A DNA stretch of 64,000 bases from an uncultured Collinsella sp. (GCA_959023295.1 CAUFBM010000009.1:1-64000); one strand, 5' to 3'; counted from the first letter of the stretch, positions 1 to 10,023 are shown. Notes: generated by a model from the sequence alone, not told the origin. Translations and numbers: made by a program.

Positions 1-68
1 GTCAGCCCGTGGGAGGCCAGGGCGCCGCTGACCGGTGGACGGCACCGAGCCGTCATCGACTTGAAGAA

Positions 69-97
69 GGGGGAGGCCTCGCGGCCTCCCCCTTTTT
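69..97 (+). terminator. Rho-independent terminator of the upstream gene
   Basis: A perfect 10-bp GC-rich stem (69-78 with 83-92), a TCGC loop and five T residues. It ends whatever gene enters from the left. Only about ten codons of that gene could be present (a frame stopping at 29-31) and I cannot identify it. Confidence 0.85.
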
Positions 98-224
98 GCG
101 TTTGATTGAGAGTTGTAGTACAAGAACTCGCCTTCGTTTAGCTTGTCTTACTGTTTGGCTGTATTTTGAGTCCTTCTTTTGTATTTGCGCGATAATAATT
201 CCCATTGGCGTTAGGGAGGACTTG

Positions 225-866
225 ATGTTTACCGTTTTTGTCTTGGGCAATATTGCTTCGGGTAAGTCAACTGCCTGCCGCTATCTCGAATCTCGTGGCG
301 CCATGCTTATCGATTTGGATGAGCTTGCCAAATCGCTGTATGTGCCAGGCTCCGATATCGTCAATGCCCTCGCAGAAGAATTCGGTTGGGACATTCTGGA
401 CGGGGAGGGCGGCATTCGCCGCAATGTCCTCGCTGCTCGAGCTTTCGCCTCTTCTGATACAGTTGCGCGGCTCAATGGCATCGTCCATCCAGTCCTCATC
501 GAACAGCTGTCTCTGAGGATTCTTGATCCGGTTTGCTGCACGGTTTCGTCCCCCCGTTATCCCTTTGCGGTTGTCGAGGTTTCTGCACCGACTGGTTTTG
601 AGGATGCTTTTGGCCTGGCTGATGAAATTCTGGTTATCAGCGCTCCTTTAGCAGTTCGTCGCGAGCGTGCTATTCATCGTGGTATGGGGTCCTCTGATTT
701 TGATGCTCGCTCTGCATGCCAACCTGATGAGGCTTCGCTTTGCAATCTCGCTACGACGGTAATCGATAATGCGGCAGGCGATAATTCGCTCTTTGAACAA
801 CTGGACGCATGGCTAGTGCGCCATGGCTTCGGGGATTTAGCGGATAAGGAGGAGGCCGATGCCTAA
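225..866 (+). CDS. coaE: Dephospho-CoA kinase
   Basis: CoaE phosphorylates the 3'-hydroxyl of dephospho-CoA with ATP, the last step of coenzyme A synthesis, in the cytoplasm. The 213-residue product has a Walker A loop at residues 8-16 (GNIASGKST), followed by the D-x-D-ELA segment that follows the P-loop in this family, and is of normal length. The frame is open further upstream, but that stretch runs through the terminator. The ATG at 225 has a good ribosome site (AGGGAGGA, 213-220) and puts the P-loop at the N-terminus. Its end overlaps the next gene by 8 bp, which suggests coupling. A CoaE next to UvrB is a common actinobacterial arrangement. Confidence 0.93.
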   Translation: MFTVFVLGNIASGKSTACRYLESRGAMLIDLDELAKSLYVPGSDIVNALAEEFGWDILDGEGGIRRNVLAARAFASSDTVARLNGIVHPVLIEQLSLRILDPVCCTVSSPRYPFAVVEVSAPTGFEDAFGLADEILVISAPLAVRRERAIHRGMGSSDFDARSACQPDEASLCNLATTVIDNAAGDNSLFEQLDAWLVRHGFGDLADKEEADA

Positions 867-1440
867 GACACGTTTCTTTACGTGGTATCGCGTGGCGCCA
901 ATTGCCGTTGTGTTCGTCTTCGGCCTTATTTCGCTCGTCTACTCGTATGCTCCTGCCGCCTTCTTTAAACCTTTGTATCCGATTGACTACGAGGCGTACG
1001 TAAAGCAATCGAGCATTTCGCACAATCTTGATCCGTATTTGGTGTGTGCTGTCATAAAGTCTGAATCGAATTGGGATCCCGAGGCTGAGTCGAATCAAGG
1101 CGCTCGGGGATTGATGCAGCTGATGCCCGAGACTGCCCAGGACATGATTGCCTTGGGTCTTGTCGATGGTAGTGAGTATTCAGCCGACAACCTTAACGAT
1201 CCCGCAACGAACATCGAGTTTGGCTGTGCGTATCTTTCTTATCTTCTAACGTATTTTAACGGGTCGACGGACAGCGCTATTGCCGCATATAACGCCGGCA
1301 TGGGTAATGTGGACGGTTGGGCACAGCAGGACACATCGCTTCACAACGCGATTACCTTTCCCGAGACGCAGGCTTATCTGATTCGCGTCAATAACGCCTG
1401 GGTTCGCTATAAGACTCTCTATCCCGATCGGTTCGTATAG
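859..1440 (+). CDS. Membrane-anchored lytic transglycosylase (SLT domain)
   Basis: This is a peptidoglycan-cleaving lytic transglycosylase of the Slt family, 193 residues. An uncleaved N-terminal membrane segment (about residues 11-32) anchors it outside the membrane. The SLT domain follows, with the catalytic glutamate at about residue 69 in KSESNWDPEA, then GARGLMQLMPETA (81-93) and AAYNAGMGNV. These are the hallmark motifs of the family. Translation probably couples to coaE, whose stop lies inside this gene. It is a short single-domain form, probably used in wall remodelling; the specific substrate cannot be read from the sequence. Confidence 0.9.
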   Translation: MPKTRFFTWYRVAPIAVVFVFGLISLVYSYAPAAFFKPLYPIDYEAYVKQSSISHNLDPYLVCAVIKSESNWDPEAESNQGARGLMQLMPETAQDMIALGLVDGSEYSADNLNDPATNIEFGCAYLSYLLTYFNGSTDSAIAAYNAGMGNVDGWAQQDTSLHNAITFPETQAYLIRVNNAWVRYKTLYPDRFV

Positions 1441-1491
1441 GACTAAGCCCACCGCCTGCGTATACTGCAGATGTATGAGTTAGGAGTATCC

Positions 1492-3732
1492 ATGGCGGAA
1501 TTTGAAGTAGAACGCGTTGGCGGTGAACTTAAGCGTTTTGGCGTTGAAGGCGCTGAGGTGCCGTTTGAAGTCGTTTCTCCCTATGAGCCTGCCGGTTCCC
1601 AGCCCAAGGCCATTGAGTCGCTTGTGCAGGGTGTGAGGGACGGAGACCGCTATCAGGTTTTGTTGGGTGTGACTGGTTCGGGTAAGACTTTTACGATGGC
1701 CAAAACCATTGAGGCCTTGGGTAAGCCAACGCTTGTCATGGCTCCCAACAAGACCCTTGCCGCCCAGCTTGCAAGCGAGCTCAAGGAGTTCTTCCCCAAT
1801 AACTCCGTAGTCTATTTCGTATCGTATTACGATTACTATCAGCCCGAGGCGTATGTGCCGCAAAGCGATACCTATATCGAGAAGGATTCTTCGATTAACG
1901 AAGAAGTCGAGATGCTGCGCCATCAGGCGACCGCCTCGTTGCTCTCTCGACGCGATGTGATCGTCGTTGCTTCGGTGTCCTGTATCTATGGCATTGGCTC
2001 TCCTGAGGACTATGCGGGGCTGGCACCGAATGTCGACAAGAAAGTGCCGCTCGAGCGTGATGACTTTATCCATGCGCTCATCGATATTCAATACGATCGC
2101 AATGATTATGACCTGGCGCGCGGTACGTTTCGCGTGCGTGGCGATGTCGTCGACGTGTATCCGCCCTATGCCGAGCATCCGTTGCGGTTTGAGTTCTTTG
2201 GCGATGAGGTCGAACTAATTGCCGAGATCGATGAGGTCACCGGCGAGATGTTGCGTGAGTATGAGGCCATTCCCGTATGGCCGGCCTCTCACTACGTGAC
2301 CGAGAAGCCAAAGGTCAAGGCGGCTCTGAAATCGATCAGCGAAGAGTGCGAGAAGCGTGTGGCCGAGCTCAAGGCGACCGACAAGTTGCTCGAGGCACAG
2401 CGTCTGCAGCAGCGGACCGATTATGACCTCGAAATGCTCGAAACGATGGGCTTTTGCAATGGCATCGAGAACTACTCGCGTCATCTGGACGGGCGTAAGC
2501 CGGGTGAACCGCCCTTTACTTTGATTGATTATTTTCCCAAGGATATGCTCTGCATCATCGATGAGAGCCATGTGACGGTGCCGCAGATTCGCGGTATGCA
2601 TGAGGGCGATCGATCGCGTAAGGTGACCTTGGTGGAGCACGGCTTTCGCCTGCCCTCTGCGCTCGATAACCGTCCGCTCCGATTTGATGAGTTTGAGGCG
2701 AGGATCCCCCAGTTCATCTATGTTTCGGCAACGCCGGGTGATTATGAGCTGCGTGTGAGTCAAAACGATGTGGAGCAGATCATTCGACCGACCGGTCTAC
2801 TCGACCCCAAAATTGACGTGCGTCCGGTTCGCGGCCAGATCGATGATCTCGAGGATGAAATTCGCGAGCGTGTGGCCCGCAAGGAACGCGTGTTGGTGAC
2901 CACGCTGACCAAGCGCATGGCAGAGGACCTTACCGACCATCTGCTCGATGCTGGCATTAAGGTCAACTACATGCACTCCGATACGGCGACGATGGACCGT
3001 GTCGAAATCCTGCGAACGCTGCGCGAGGGCAAAATTGATGTTCTGGTGGGTATCAATCTGCTGCGCGAGGGCTTGGACCTCCCCGAGGTCTCGCTGGTGG
3101 CGATTCTCGATGCCGACAAGGAAGGCTTTTTGCGTAACCGTCGTTCTCTGATTCAGACGATTGGTCGTGCGGCCCGTAATGCCGACGGCGAAGTCATTAT
3201 GTATGCAGACGTCGTGACCGATTCGATGAGAGAGGCAATCGACGAGACACGGCGCCGACGCGAGATCCAGATGGCCTATAACGAAGAACACGGCATTGTG
3301 CCCAAGACGGTTCGCAAGGCCATCAATGACATCTCGAGCTTCATTGCTGAGGCGGAGAAGACCGTTGGCTCCAAGGGGCGTTCGAAGGGCGATTCGTTGG
3401 GCCACGGCGCATTCTATACGCCCGATGAAAACGGCGGGGGCGCTCCGCCGGAGACGGTGCCGTCTGAGCAGACGCTCGCCGAGCAGCTCAAGGAGCTGCC
3501 ACATGATGAACTTGTGCGGATCGCTGAGACCATGGAGGAAGATATGCGCAATGCTTCTGCCGCCATGGACTTCGAGGAAGCAGCGCGTCTGCGCGATGCA
3601 GTCGTTCAGATTAGGGCGATGCTTGAGGGTGCGACTGAGGACGAGACGATTGAGCGCTTGCGCTCGCAGGCCCGCAAAGGCTCTACGTTCGCTTCGGGCA
3701 GAAAACGCCAGGGCGCGCGGTTTAAGAAATAA
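1492..3732 (+). CDS. uvrB: Excinuclease ABC subunit B
   Basis: UvrB is the damage-verification helicase-like subunit of nucleotide excision repair; it is loaded by UvrA and then recruits UvrC. The 746-residue product has Walker A (GVTGSGKT, 59-66), the beta-hairpin rich in tyrosine (YYDYYQPEAYVP), a DESH Walker B, the helicase motif near QTIGRAARN, and a C-terminal UVR motif (FEEAARLRDAV) that binds UvrC. An ATG seven codons upstream is also in frame, but the ATG at 1492 is preceded at proper distance by TAGGAG (1481-1486). uvrA lies 6.4 kb downstream rather than adjacent, with a convergent block between them. A TATACT hexamer at 1461-1466 may be a -10 element. Confidence 0.97.
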   Translation: MAEFEVERVGGELKRFGVEGAEVPFEVVSPYEPAGSQPKAIESLVQGVRDGDRYQVLLGVTGSGKTFTMAKTIEALGKPTLVMAPNKTLAAQLASELKEFFPNNSVVYFVSYYDYYQPEAYVPQSDTYIEKDSSINEEVEMLRHQATASLLSRRDVIVVASVSCIYGIGSPEDYAGLAPNVDKKVPLERDDFIHALIDIQYDRNDYDLARGTFRVRGDVVDVYPPYAEHPLRFEFFGDEVELIAEIDEVTGEMLREYEAIPVWPASHYVTEKPKVKAALKSISEECEKRVAELKATDKLLEAQRLQQRTDYDLEMLETMGFCNGIENYSRHLDGRKPGEPPFTLIDYFPKDMLCIIDESHVTVPQIRGMHEGDRSRKVTLVEHGFRLPSALDNRPLRFDEFEARIPQFIYVSATPGDYELRVSQNDVEQIIRPTGLLDPKIDVRPVRGQIDDLEDEIRERVARKERVLVTTLTKRMAEDLTDHLLDAGIKVNYMHSDTATMDRVEILRTLREGKIDVLVGINLLREGLDLPEVSLVAILDADKEGFLRNRRSLIQTIGRAARNADGEVIMYADVVTDSMREAIDETRRRREIQMAYNEEHGIVPKTVRKAINDISSFIAEAEKTVGSKGRSKGDSLGHGAFYTPDENGGGAPPETVPSEQTLAEQLKELPHDELVRIAETMEEDMRNASAAMDFEEAARLRDAVVQIRAMLEGATEDETIERLRSQARKGSTFASGRKRQGARFKK

Positions 3733-3778
3733 GGCACGGCCCCCGAGCTCCTCGCTGAGCTCGGGGGCCGTGCCTTTT
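3733..3778. terminator. Bidirectional terminator between convergent genes
   Basis: A perfect 18-bp stem (3733-3750 with 3757-3774) with a 6-nt loop. T residues follow on the plus strand and A residues on the other side are few. It sits directly between the uvrB stop and the stop of the convergent flavoprotein gene. Confidence 0.9.
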
Positions 3779-3784
3779 AGCGAG

Positions 3785-5425
3785 CTAGAGATCGGCAATG
3801 AGGGCTTTGGCGCAACGGATGCCATCGGTAGCGGCGCTCATGATTCCGCCGGCATATCCGGCCCCCTCGCCGCAGGGGTAGAGCCCCGGGGTCGATACGG
3901 CGTGGCATTCCCGGTCTCGAGTGACAGTGACCGGAGAGCTCGAGCGTGTCTCAACACCGGTGAGGACGGCATCGGGATGGTCGTAGCCACGCAGTTTTTT
4001 GCCTAGCAAGGGAATTCCCAGACGAAGCGACTCGATGATATGTTGCGGCAATGACTCATCGATCGCTGTCCAGGTCACGCCGAGCGGATAGGTGGGCTTT
4101 ACCTTGCCGCATGTCGTGCTGGCGCGTTCTGCAAGGAAATCACCGACGAGCTGTGCCGGTGCGTTCCAGTTGGAGCCGCCAAGGCGATAGGCAGCCCGCT
4201 CGCAAATGCGCTGGAGTTCTACGCCTGCAAGAGGATCGTCGCTGGGAAGATCGTCGGGCGTGACGTTAACGAGGAGGGCGGCGTTTGCGTTGCGGCCGGC
4301 GCGGGCGTTGAGGCTGGCGCCGTTGACGCACAGATGGCCGGGCTCTGAAGAGGCGGCGACAACCTGTCCGCCAGGACACATGCAGAATGAGAATACGCTG
4401 CGGCCGTTGGGAAGATGGGTAACGAGCTTATAGGGGGCTGCTCCGAGCGCGGGATGACCCGCCGCGGGGCCATATTGCGCCCGATCGATATCACACTGCG
4501 GGTGTTCGATGCGAACGCCCATGGCAAACGTCTTTTGAGCGAGGGCGACATCATGGGTTTTGAGAACCTCGAATACGTCGCGGGCAGAATGACCGCAAGC
4601 AAGGATGAGATGCTTTGTGTTGATTGACTCGCTTGTCGCGTCGTGGGACGACTGGATGTCGATACCGACAATGGCGCCAGATGTGTCAGTGTGAATGTCA
4701 ACGAGTTTCGTTCGATAGCGAACGGTTCCTCCGAGCTGTTCAATGCGCTGGGAGATGCTGGTAACGACGGCGGGGAGGATGTCGGAGCCAATATGCGGTT
4801 TTGCATCCCATAGAATATCGCGGGGAGCGCCCGCTTCGACGAAGGTCTCGAGGATAAGGCGATGGGCGGGATTTTTGGTTCCCGTATTGAGCTTGCCGTC
4901 CGAGAAGGTCCCCGCGCCGCCCAAGCCAAACTGGATATTGCTCTCGGGGTCGAGGCCGCGCTCTTTCAGGAAGAGGTCGATTGCCTGCGAGCGGCGAAGT
5001 GCCGGATCGCCTCGCTCGATGAGCAAGGGCTTCAGACCTGCTTCGGCGAGGGTAAGTGTGGCGAAAAGACCGGCGCATCCGGCACCGACGACGACGGGGC
5101 GCTCTTTGGGTGCGCCGGAAACGGGGGAGGGGAATGAAGGCTCATTGTCTTCTATCGTGCGCACGCGTGGGCGGTCGCGCGCAGCAACGCTGCCGAGCAC
5201 TGTCTGCTCGATGTCTGGGCTCGTCAACTCAACACGAAAGCTCAGGATAAAATGAACATCACGTTTTTTGCGGGCATCGATGGACTTGCGGTGGAGCTCG
5301 ATGGACTTGATCTCAGAGTCTTTGCAACGTAGGACGCGTTTGACGACTCGCTTGCCAACGATGAGGCAAGCATTTTCATCACCGGCTTCATCGAGCGACG
5401 CAGTGACTTGGGTGATTTCGATCAT
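3785..5425 (-). CDS. FAD-dependent dehydrogenase-like protein (COG2509 type)
   Basis: A 546-residue flavoprotein of the widespread but uncharacterised COG2509 family. An N-terminal domain of about 110 residues precedes the Rossmann FAD-binding motif VVVGAGCAGLFATLTLAEAG. It then has the FGLGGAGTFSDGKLNTGT segment and a C-terminal GEGAGYAGGIMSAATDG motif, both typical of this family. Substrate and electron acceptor are unknown. It is the last gene of a minus-strand series with a HI0933-type flavoprotein and Mrp. The ATG at 5425 has GGAGA just upstream. The 78-bp gap to the previous gene may hold its own promoter. Confidence 0.85.
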   Translation of the reverse strand: MIEITQVTASLDEAGDENACLIVGKRVVKRVLRCKDSEIKSIELHRKSIDARKKRDVHFILSFRVELTSPDIEQTVLGSVAARDRPRVRTIEDNEPSFPSPVSGAPKERPVVVGAGCAGLFATLTLAEAGLKPLLIERGDPALRRSQAIDLFLKERGLDPESNIQFGLGGAGTFSDGKLNTGTKNPAHRLILETFVEAGAPRDILWDAKPHIGSDILPAVVTSISQRIEQLGGTVRYRTKLVDIHTDTSGAIVGIDIQSSHDATSESINTKHLILACGHSARDVFEVLKTHDVALAQKTFAMGVRIEHPQCDIDRAQYGPAAGHPALGAAPYKLVTHLPNGRSVFSFCMCPGGQVVAASSEPGHLCVNGASLNARAGRNANAALLVNVTPDDLPSDDPLAGVELQRICERAAYRLGGSNWNAPAQLVGDFLAERASTTCGKVKPTYPLGVTWTAIDESLPQHIIESLRLGIPLLGKKLRGYDHPDAVLTGVETRSSSPVTVTRDRECHAVSTPGLYPCGEGAGYAGGIMSAATDGIRCAKALIADL

Positions 5426-5503
5426 CGAGGTCTCCTTAGATGCAAGAAAGAGGCCGTCCGGTGTCCCAGACGGCCCGAATGCGTTTTGATTATAACTGCG
5501 CGG

Positions 5504-6775
5504 CTATAGGTTACTTGCAGCGCGAATGCCCGAAATCCAGGCCCATGCAAGGTTAAAGCCACCACAGTCGGCGTCGATATCGAGTGCTTCGCCGCAGACG
5601 CAAAGCGGGGCATCGGCTGCATCGTTTGCGCGAAGGCTGGGTATCGAGATGGTCTCGATGGGTATGCCGCCACGTGTGACCTGTGCCGAGCGCTCCTCGG
5701 CCGTTCCCTCGACGAGCAGTTTAAAGTGCTCGAGGATGGAGACCAGATGGATGACATCGTTGGAGCCTGGATGGCACTGCTCGAACGCTGTGCAGACGAC
5801 GCGGGAGAGTTGCGGGGCAAGCATACCGTCGAGCCAATGGGGATCGCGGGGCGAAAAGCCGCCGAGCAGCTCAACACGCCGATTAAGCATATTGAGCAAC
5901 TCGTCTTTAGAGAGGTCGGGGAAAACGTCGAGCAGGATCGTATCGCCGCGCTGGATACGACGGGAGAGGTTGAAGACAGCGACGCCCGAGATGCCGAAGG
6001 TTCGAAACAGCACTTCACCGTTTTCGTGCCAGAGCTCACTGTGGTTGCGGGCGAGCGTCAAGCGGGCGCGGACGCGCAGACCATCTAACGTCTTGAGTGC
6101 CGCCCGATCGCCAACGACCGTTGCCGATACGGGGCAGAGGACGGGGCGCAGCGAAGTGAGGGGGAGGCTAAACGTATCGGCGATACCGGTGGGGTTGCCG
6201 CCCGTGGCGATAATTACGGCGTGTGCCTGCAGGGTCGCGTTCTTGCGAGGGACATCGGTGAGCGCTTTCCGAAGTGAGCGGAGTTCCGATTTTCGGTCGT
6301 CGTGCTTTTTTGCCTTGAGCGTCCGCGCTGGACGGTCTATTTGGAGTGCCCAGCCTTCAGAAGCTTTGTGCGCCGAGGCAACGTTGGCTCCACAGATTAA
6401 GGTGATATCTAGGCGGTCGCAAACGTTGAGAAGCGCGTCGCGCACCGATTCGGCGCGAAGGGAGCGCGGGTACAGCCGGCCTTCCTCGGAGGTTGTCATG
6501 ATGCCCAGCGAGGAGAAGAAACCCATAAGCTCTTGTTCGGGCTGGGGGCCCATAACGGATTCGACGAATGCGGGGTGGTTATACCGCTGTGGATCAATCG
6601 ATTCGTTTGAGAGGTTGCAGCGGCCGTTTCCGGTTGCGAGCAGCTTAAGGCCGCAGGCGACGTCGCGCTCGACGACGCAGACGCTTTTGCCGATACGCGC
6701 CGCCGTAATGGCGGCGGCGAGGCCCGAAGCCCCGCCGCCGATCACCAAGACGTCATAGAAGGCGCTTGCGTTCAC
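5504..6775 (-). CDS. HI0933/BaiN-family NAD(P)/FAD-dependent oxidoreductase
   Basis: A 423-residue flavoprotein of the HI0933 family, which includes YhiN and proteins named BaiN. The N-terminus has the dinucleotide-binding motif VLVIGGGASGLAAAITAARIG and the family signature CGLKLLATGNGRCNLSN. The C-terminus has GEALDIDADCGGFNLAWAWISG, which closes over the FAD. The physiological reaction is not settled for most members, so the BaiN name should not be read as evidence for bile-acid metabolism. It begins with GTG immediately after the TAA of mrp, so translation is probably coupled. Confidence 0.88.
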   Translation of the reverse strand: MNASAFYDVLVIGGGASGLAAAITAARIGKSVCVVERDVACGLKLLATGNGRCNLSNESIDPQRYNHPAFVESVMGPQPEQELMGFFSSLGIMTTSEEGRLYPRSLRAESVRDALLNVCDRLDITLICGANVASAHKASEGWALQIDRPARTLKAKKHDDRKSELRSLRKALTDVPRKNATLQAHAVIIATGGNPTGIADTFSLPLTSLRPVLCPVSATVVGDRAALKTLDGLRVRARLTLARNHSELWHENGEVLFRTFGISGVAVFNLSRRIQRGDTILLDVFPDLSKDELLNMLNRRVELLGGFSPRDPHWLDGMLAPQLSRVVCTAFEQCHPGSNDVIHLVSILEHFKLLVEGTAEERSAQVTRGGIPIETISIPSLRANDAADAPLCVCGEALDIDADCGGFNLAWAWISGIRAASNL

Positions 6776-7606
6776 TTAGGCCTCGTCTGTCTTGTGCGGG
6801 GCGATGGCCTCAACGGCGGAGACGGCCTTGGGCAGCATGTCATCGGGCAGTGCGGTCTCGACTTCACCCTTATCGCAGGCCTCGGCGAGTGACGGATTGA
6901 TGGGAAGCTGACCCAAGATGTCGAGGTTGTAGCGCTCGGCGACTTCGGGGAGCTTGCTCTTACCAAAGACCTCGATCTTCTTGCCGCAGTCGGGGCACTC
7001 GATATAGCTCATGTTCTCGACAATGCCCAGAATAGGGACGTTCATCTTCTCGGCCATGTTGACTGCCTTGGCGACGATCATCGAGACCAAGTCTTGCGGG
7101 CTCGTGACGATGACGATGCCATCGACGGGCAGCGATTGGAAAACGGTGAGCGCGACGTCACCCGTTCCCGGAGGCATATCGACCAGCAGGTAGTCGATGG
7201 GGCCCCACGAGGTCTCGCTCCAGAATTGCCTGATGGCGCCCGCGATAACCGGGCCACGCCAAAGGACGGGATCGGTTTCGTTTTGGAGCAACAGGTTGGA
7301 GCTCATGACCTTGACGCCGTGCTCGGAGATCTCGGGCAGCATGAGGTTGCCGAGGGCATGGACATGGCGTCCGCTCATGCCGAACATTTTGGGGATGGAG
7401 GGGCCGGTGATGTCGGCGTCGAGAATGCCAACCTTGTTGCCGCGGCGGGCGAGCTCGGTTGCGATGGCGCCCGTCACAAACGACTTGCCGACGCCTCCCT
7501 TGCCGGAAAGCACAGCGATAACGCGCTTGACCTCCGACAGCGTATTCTCTTCAAATTGCGACGGCGTTGATTGTCCGCCGGCTGCTTGTGCGTGCTCGCA
7601 ACCCAT
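6776..7606 (-). CDS. mrp: Mrp/NBP35-type P-loop ATPase (iron-sulfur cluster carrier)
   Basis: A 276-residue ATPase of the Mrp/ApbC/NBP35 family, which carries or inserts Fe-S clusters. The sequence shows the deviant Walker A SGKGGVGKS, DADITGPSIPKMFG, the DMPPGTGD switch motif, and the CPDCG pair of cysteines that bridges a cluster between subunits. An upstream ATG exists 19 codons earlier, but the ATG at 7606 is preceded by AAAGGAG (7613-7620) and gives the usual N-terminus. Two flavoproteins follow directly on the same strand. That pairing suggests a redox-enzyme context but does not prove a shared pathway. Confidence 0.93.
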   Translation of the reverse strand: MGCEHAQAAGGQSTPSQFEENTLSEVKRVIAVLSGKGGVGKSFVTGAIATELARRGNKVGILDADITGPSIPKMFGMSGRHVHALGNLMLPEISEHGVKVMSSNLLLQNETDPVLWRGPVIAGAIRQFWSETSWGPIDYLLVDMPPGTGDVALTVFQSLPVDGIVIVTSPQDLVSMIVAKAVNMAEKMNVPILGIVENMSYIECPDCGKKIEVFGKSKLPEVAERYNLDILGQLPINPSLAEACDKGEVETALPDDMLPKAVSAVEAIAPHKTDEA

Positions 7607-7751
7607 GTATGACTCCTTTGTATATGTTGGGGCCGGAGCCCCGCGGTGTGACACGAGCGTCATTGTACCCTCGTTTGCGAGCGGGAGTCATTTGCGATGC
7701 ATTTGGGCCGAGCGTGCTTGCAATACGATGGGTCCAAGCGAATGGGCGGGC

Positions 7752-9905
7752 TTACTGAACTTTGCTGGCGAACTCGAGGTATTGCATGCGCTGCAGCTTG
7801 TCGATCGTCGAGGCGTATGGGCTGTCTTCAGATTCCAAGTCGTAGCGCAGCCCGTCGGCACCAATATAGCCGGCGACATTGATGGTGGGCACATCTGACC
7901 TTGTTGCAAGCAGGGCCTTTTGATAGTCAGTGAGCGGGGCGCCGATCTTATTAAGGGTAATAGCTGCAATCTCGTTTGCCCCGACGGTGTCGTAGACGTT
8001 GAGCTCGGTATTGCCGGCGATTTCATAGTTGGCCCAGACGAAATAGGTCGACTGATAGATACGGAAAGCGTGGCTTGCCGTATCTTCCTGAGGGTACAGC
8101 TCGTCGTTGAGAGTCGTTGCGGCGCTCGGCTGATGGTCGCCAAAAAAGACAAGAACAACCGGTCTGCCGATATTGCGGAGCTCATTGATAAAGTACTCGA
8201 GGTCCCGGTCGGATGCATTGATGCAGGTGAGATAGGTATTGAGCGCGCTATTGGCGCCCTCGCTGGCTCCCTCGACCCAATAGTTTGTCAGCTCTTCGGC
8301 GGGAACGGTGCCATAGTCGTAGCCGCCGTGATTTTGCATCGTGACGTCAAAGATGAACTGCGGGGCTTCGTCGGTTCTGAGCAGGTCGAGTATCTTGTCG
8401 TAGGTGGCGTAGTCGCATACGCCGGCATGGTAATAGGGCGCACCTTCGAAATCGCCGATTGAAAGAAAGTCTCCAAAACCCAGCTGCTGATAGATTTTAT
8501 CTCGATGGTAGTTGACGGGGTTTTGCGGGTGCATAGCAGTAGTAGTATACCCAAGCTCTTTAAGGTCCTTTGCCAGGCTGTTGACACTATTCATCTGATA
8601 CAGCTGATAGGGGATTTTGCCTAATCCGACAAAGGCCGTTGTCGCTCCGGTCAAAAATTCGAATTCGGAGTTCGCCGTTCCGCCACCGGTGACCGAAGCG
8701 AGCATGGTGCCGCGAACAAGTGTGTCGGGAAGCGAGTTGTAGAATGCGGGACCGGTGTACCCGGCCGCCTGGAGCTGCTCAAAGCACGAAAGGTCGCTAA
8801 AACTCTCGTTCATGACGGCAACAATCGTCGGCTTGATTTCATTGAACTGGGCAACGGCCGCCGCGCGCTGCTCGCTCGAGCCATACGTGCTGTCGTAGGC
8901 GGCGGCGAGCTCCTGTTCGATGCTCTGCGCCTCATCGGGCGTATAGTCTTCGGGCTTTTCAATGGGCAACTCGTTGACCATTTCGGTGAACGAAGTGATA
9001 AAACCCTGAGACGCATACGTGGTGATGGGCTGCCAACGGTCAAATCCAAAATCCAGCGACTGCTCCAAGTCGATGTTGGAAAAGCCCAAGAGCCCCACAA
9101 CGGTCACTAGCAGAAAAGCGCAGAGGTTAGCGGCGATTGCGGGGAAGACATGGGCGGGCGTACGGAGCTTTCGCGGTCGGATAAGCGAAAGAAGCCCCAG
9201 GGAAATCTCCAGCAGGGCGAGTGAGGTTACGATTCCTGCAGTGAAGGTGAACTCATATCCCTCACTTACTTCCATTGCGGTGCCCAATGCCAAAATGTCG
9301 CTCGGCAGGATGGCCTCGCCTTTAAACGTTATGACGAAGTGCTCGGCAATGCCAAGGGTGCAACAGACGACGGGCACGAGGGCCATGACGCCTCCATGAC
9401 GCTGTCCCAGCAAATAAAGGGAGAGCAGAACCGTCGCGAGCAGCCCAACGGAAAACCCGAATGAGTTGGCGGGAATGCGATAGAACGTTTCGTTGCAGGC
9501 AATTTCGAGTGAAACGAACGAGAGCGCTGAAACAGCGGCGACGACAAGGATGTCGCGGCAAATACAGGCAACCGTTCCCGTCGCAAGATCGGTTTGGTCG
9601 ATAAGTCCCGAAACCAAGGGCTCGACAAGAAGTATGACGGCGGCAGCACCGAGCGCCGAATAAGAAAGGACCCATAGGGAACAGTCCTCATTTACGAGCA
9701 ATTGATTCGTAATCCATGCAGCTACCATGCCGAGCGGGATGAGGAGCATCGCGCACCAAAAGACGCGGGCAATGGGCGGTTTTTCGTTGTGTCTGATTGA
9801 AAAATACACGCGCACGACGACGGCGGCCACGATAAGGACGGCGATGAATATGGGCAGATTGGCCATGCCACTCGAAGTGATTTCAAGGGGGATATCTTCG
9901 GTCAT
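7752..9905 (-). CDS. LTA synthase-family sulfatase-fold membrane protein
   Basis: A 717-residue polytopic membrane protein with about ten hydrophobic segments in the first 300 residues, then an extracellular alkaline-phosphatase-fold domain of the LtaS/MdoB type. That domain shows VAVMNESFSDL (metal ligand), GGGTANSEFE with the likely catalytic threonine, MQNHGGY, and FFGDHQPSA with metal ligands. Known relatives transfer glycerol-phosphate from phosphatidylglycerol onto lipoteichoic acid or related glycans. The exact acceptor here cannot be deduced, and the membrane part is longer than in staphylococcal LtaS. The ATG at 9905 follows AGAGGA. Confidence 0.87.
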   Translation of the reverse strand: MTEDIPLEITSSGMANLPIFIAVLIVAAVVVRVYFSIRHNEKPPIARVFWCAMLLIPLGMVAAWITNQLLVNEDCSLWVLSYSALGAAAVILLVEPLVSGLIDQTDLATGTVACICRDILVVAAVSALSFVSLEIACNETFYRIPANSFGFSVGLLATVLLSLYLLGQRHGGVMALVPVVCCTLGIAEHFVITFKGEAILPSDILALGTAMEVSEGYEFTFTAGIVTSLALLEISLGLLSLIRPRKLRTPAHVFPAIAANLCAFLLVTVVGLLGFSNIDLEQSLDFGFDRWQPITTYASQGFITSFTEMVNELPIEKPEDYTPDEAQSIEQELAAAYDSTYGSSEQRAAAVAQFNEIKPTIVAVMNESFSDLSCFEQLQAAGYTGPAFYNSLPDTLVRGTMLASVTGGGTANSEFEFLTGATTAFVGLGKIPYQLYQMNSVNSLAKDLKELGYTTTAMHPQNPVNYHRDKIYQQLGFGDFLSIGDFEGAPYYHAGVCDYATYDKILDLLRTDEAPQFIFDVTMQNHGGYDYGTVPAEELTNYWVEGASEGANSALNTYLTCINASDRDLEYFINELRNIGRPVVLVFFGDHQPSAATTLNDELYPQEDTASHAFRIYQSTYFVWANYEIAGNTELNVYDTVGANEIAAITLNKIGAPLTDYQKALLATRSDVPTINVAGYIGADGLRYDLESEDSPYASTIDKLQRMQYLEFASKVQ

Positions 9906-10023
9906 GGACGTTCCTCTGTTACAGCAAATTAAGTTCAGTTTTAGATTACTCTAACCTTTCCACGGCATTTCGAGAAACAAAGCACCCGACACGCAAAGCA
10001 AAAGGTCTGCGAATCTTGTATTA

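Noticed and set aside
5504..6775. Assigning the HI0933-type flavoprotein to bile-acid 7-dehydroxylation because of the BaiN name.
   Set aside because: No bai genes are present and the family is widespread with unclear function.
3785..7606. An inserted mobile region between uvrB and uvrA.
   Set aside because: The genes are ordinary flavoproteins, Mrp and an LTA-synthase-like protein, with base composition like their neighbours and no mobility genes.
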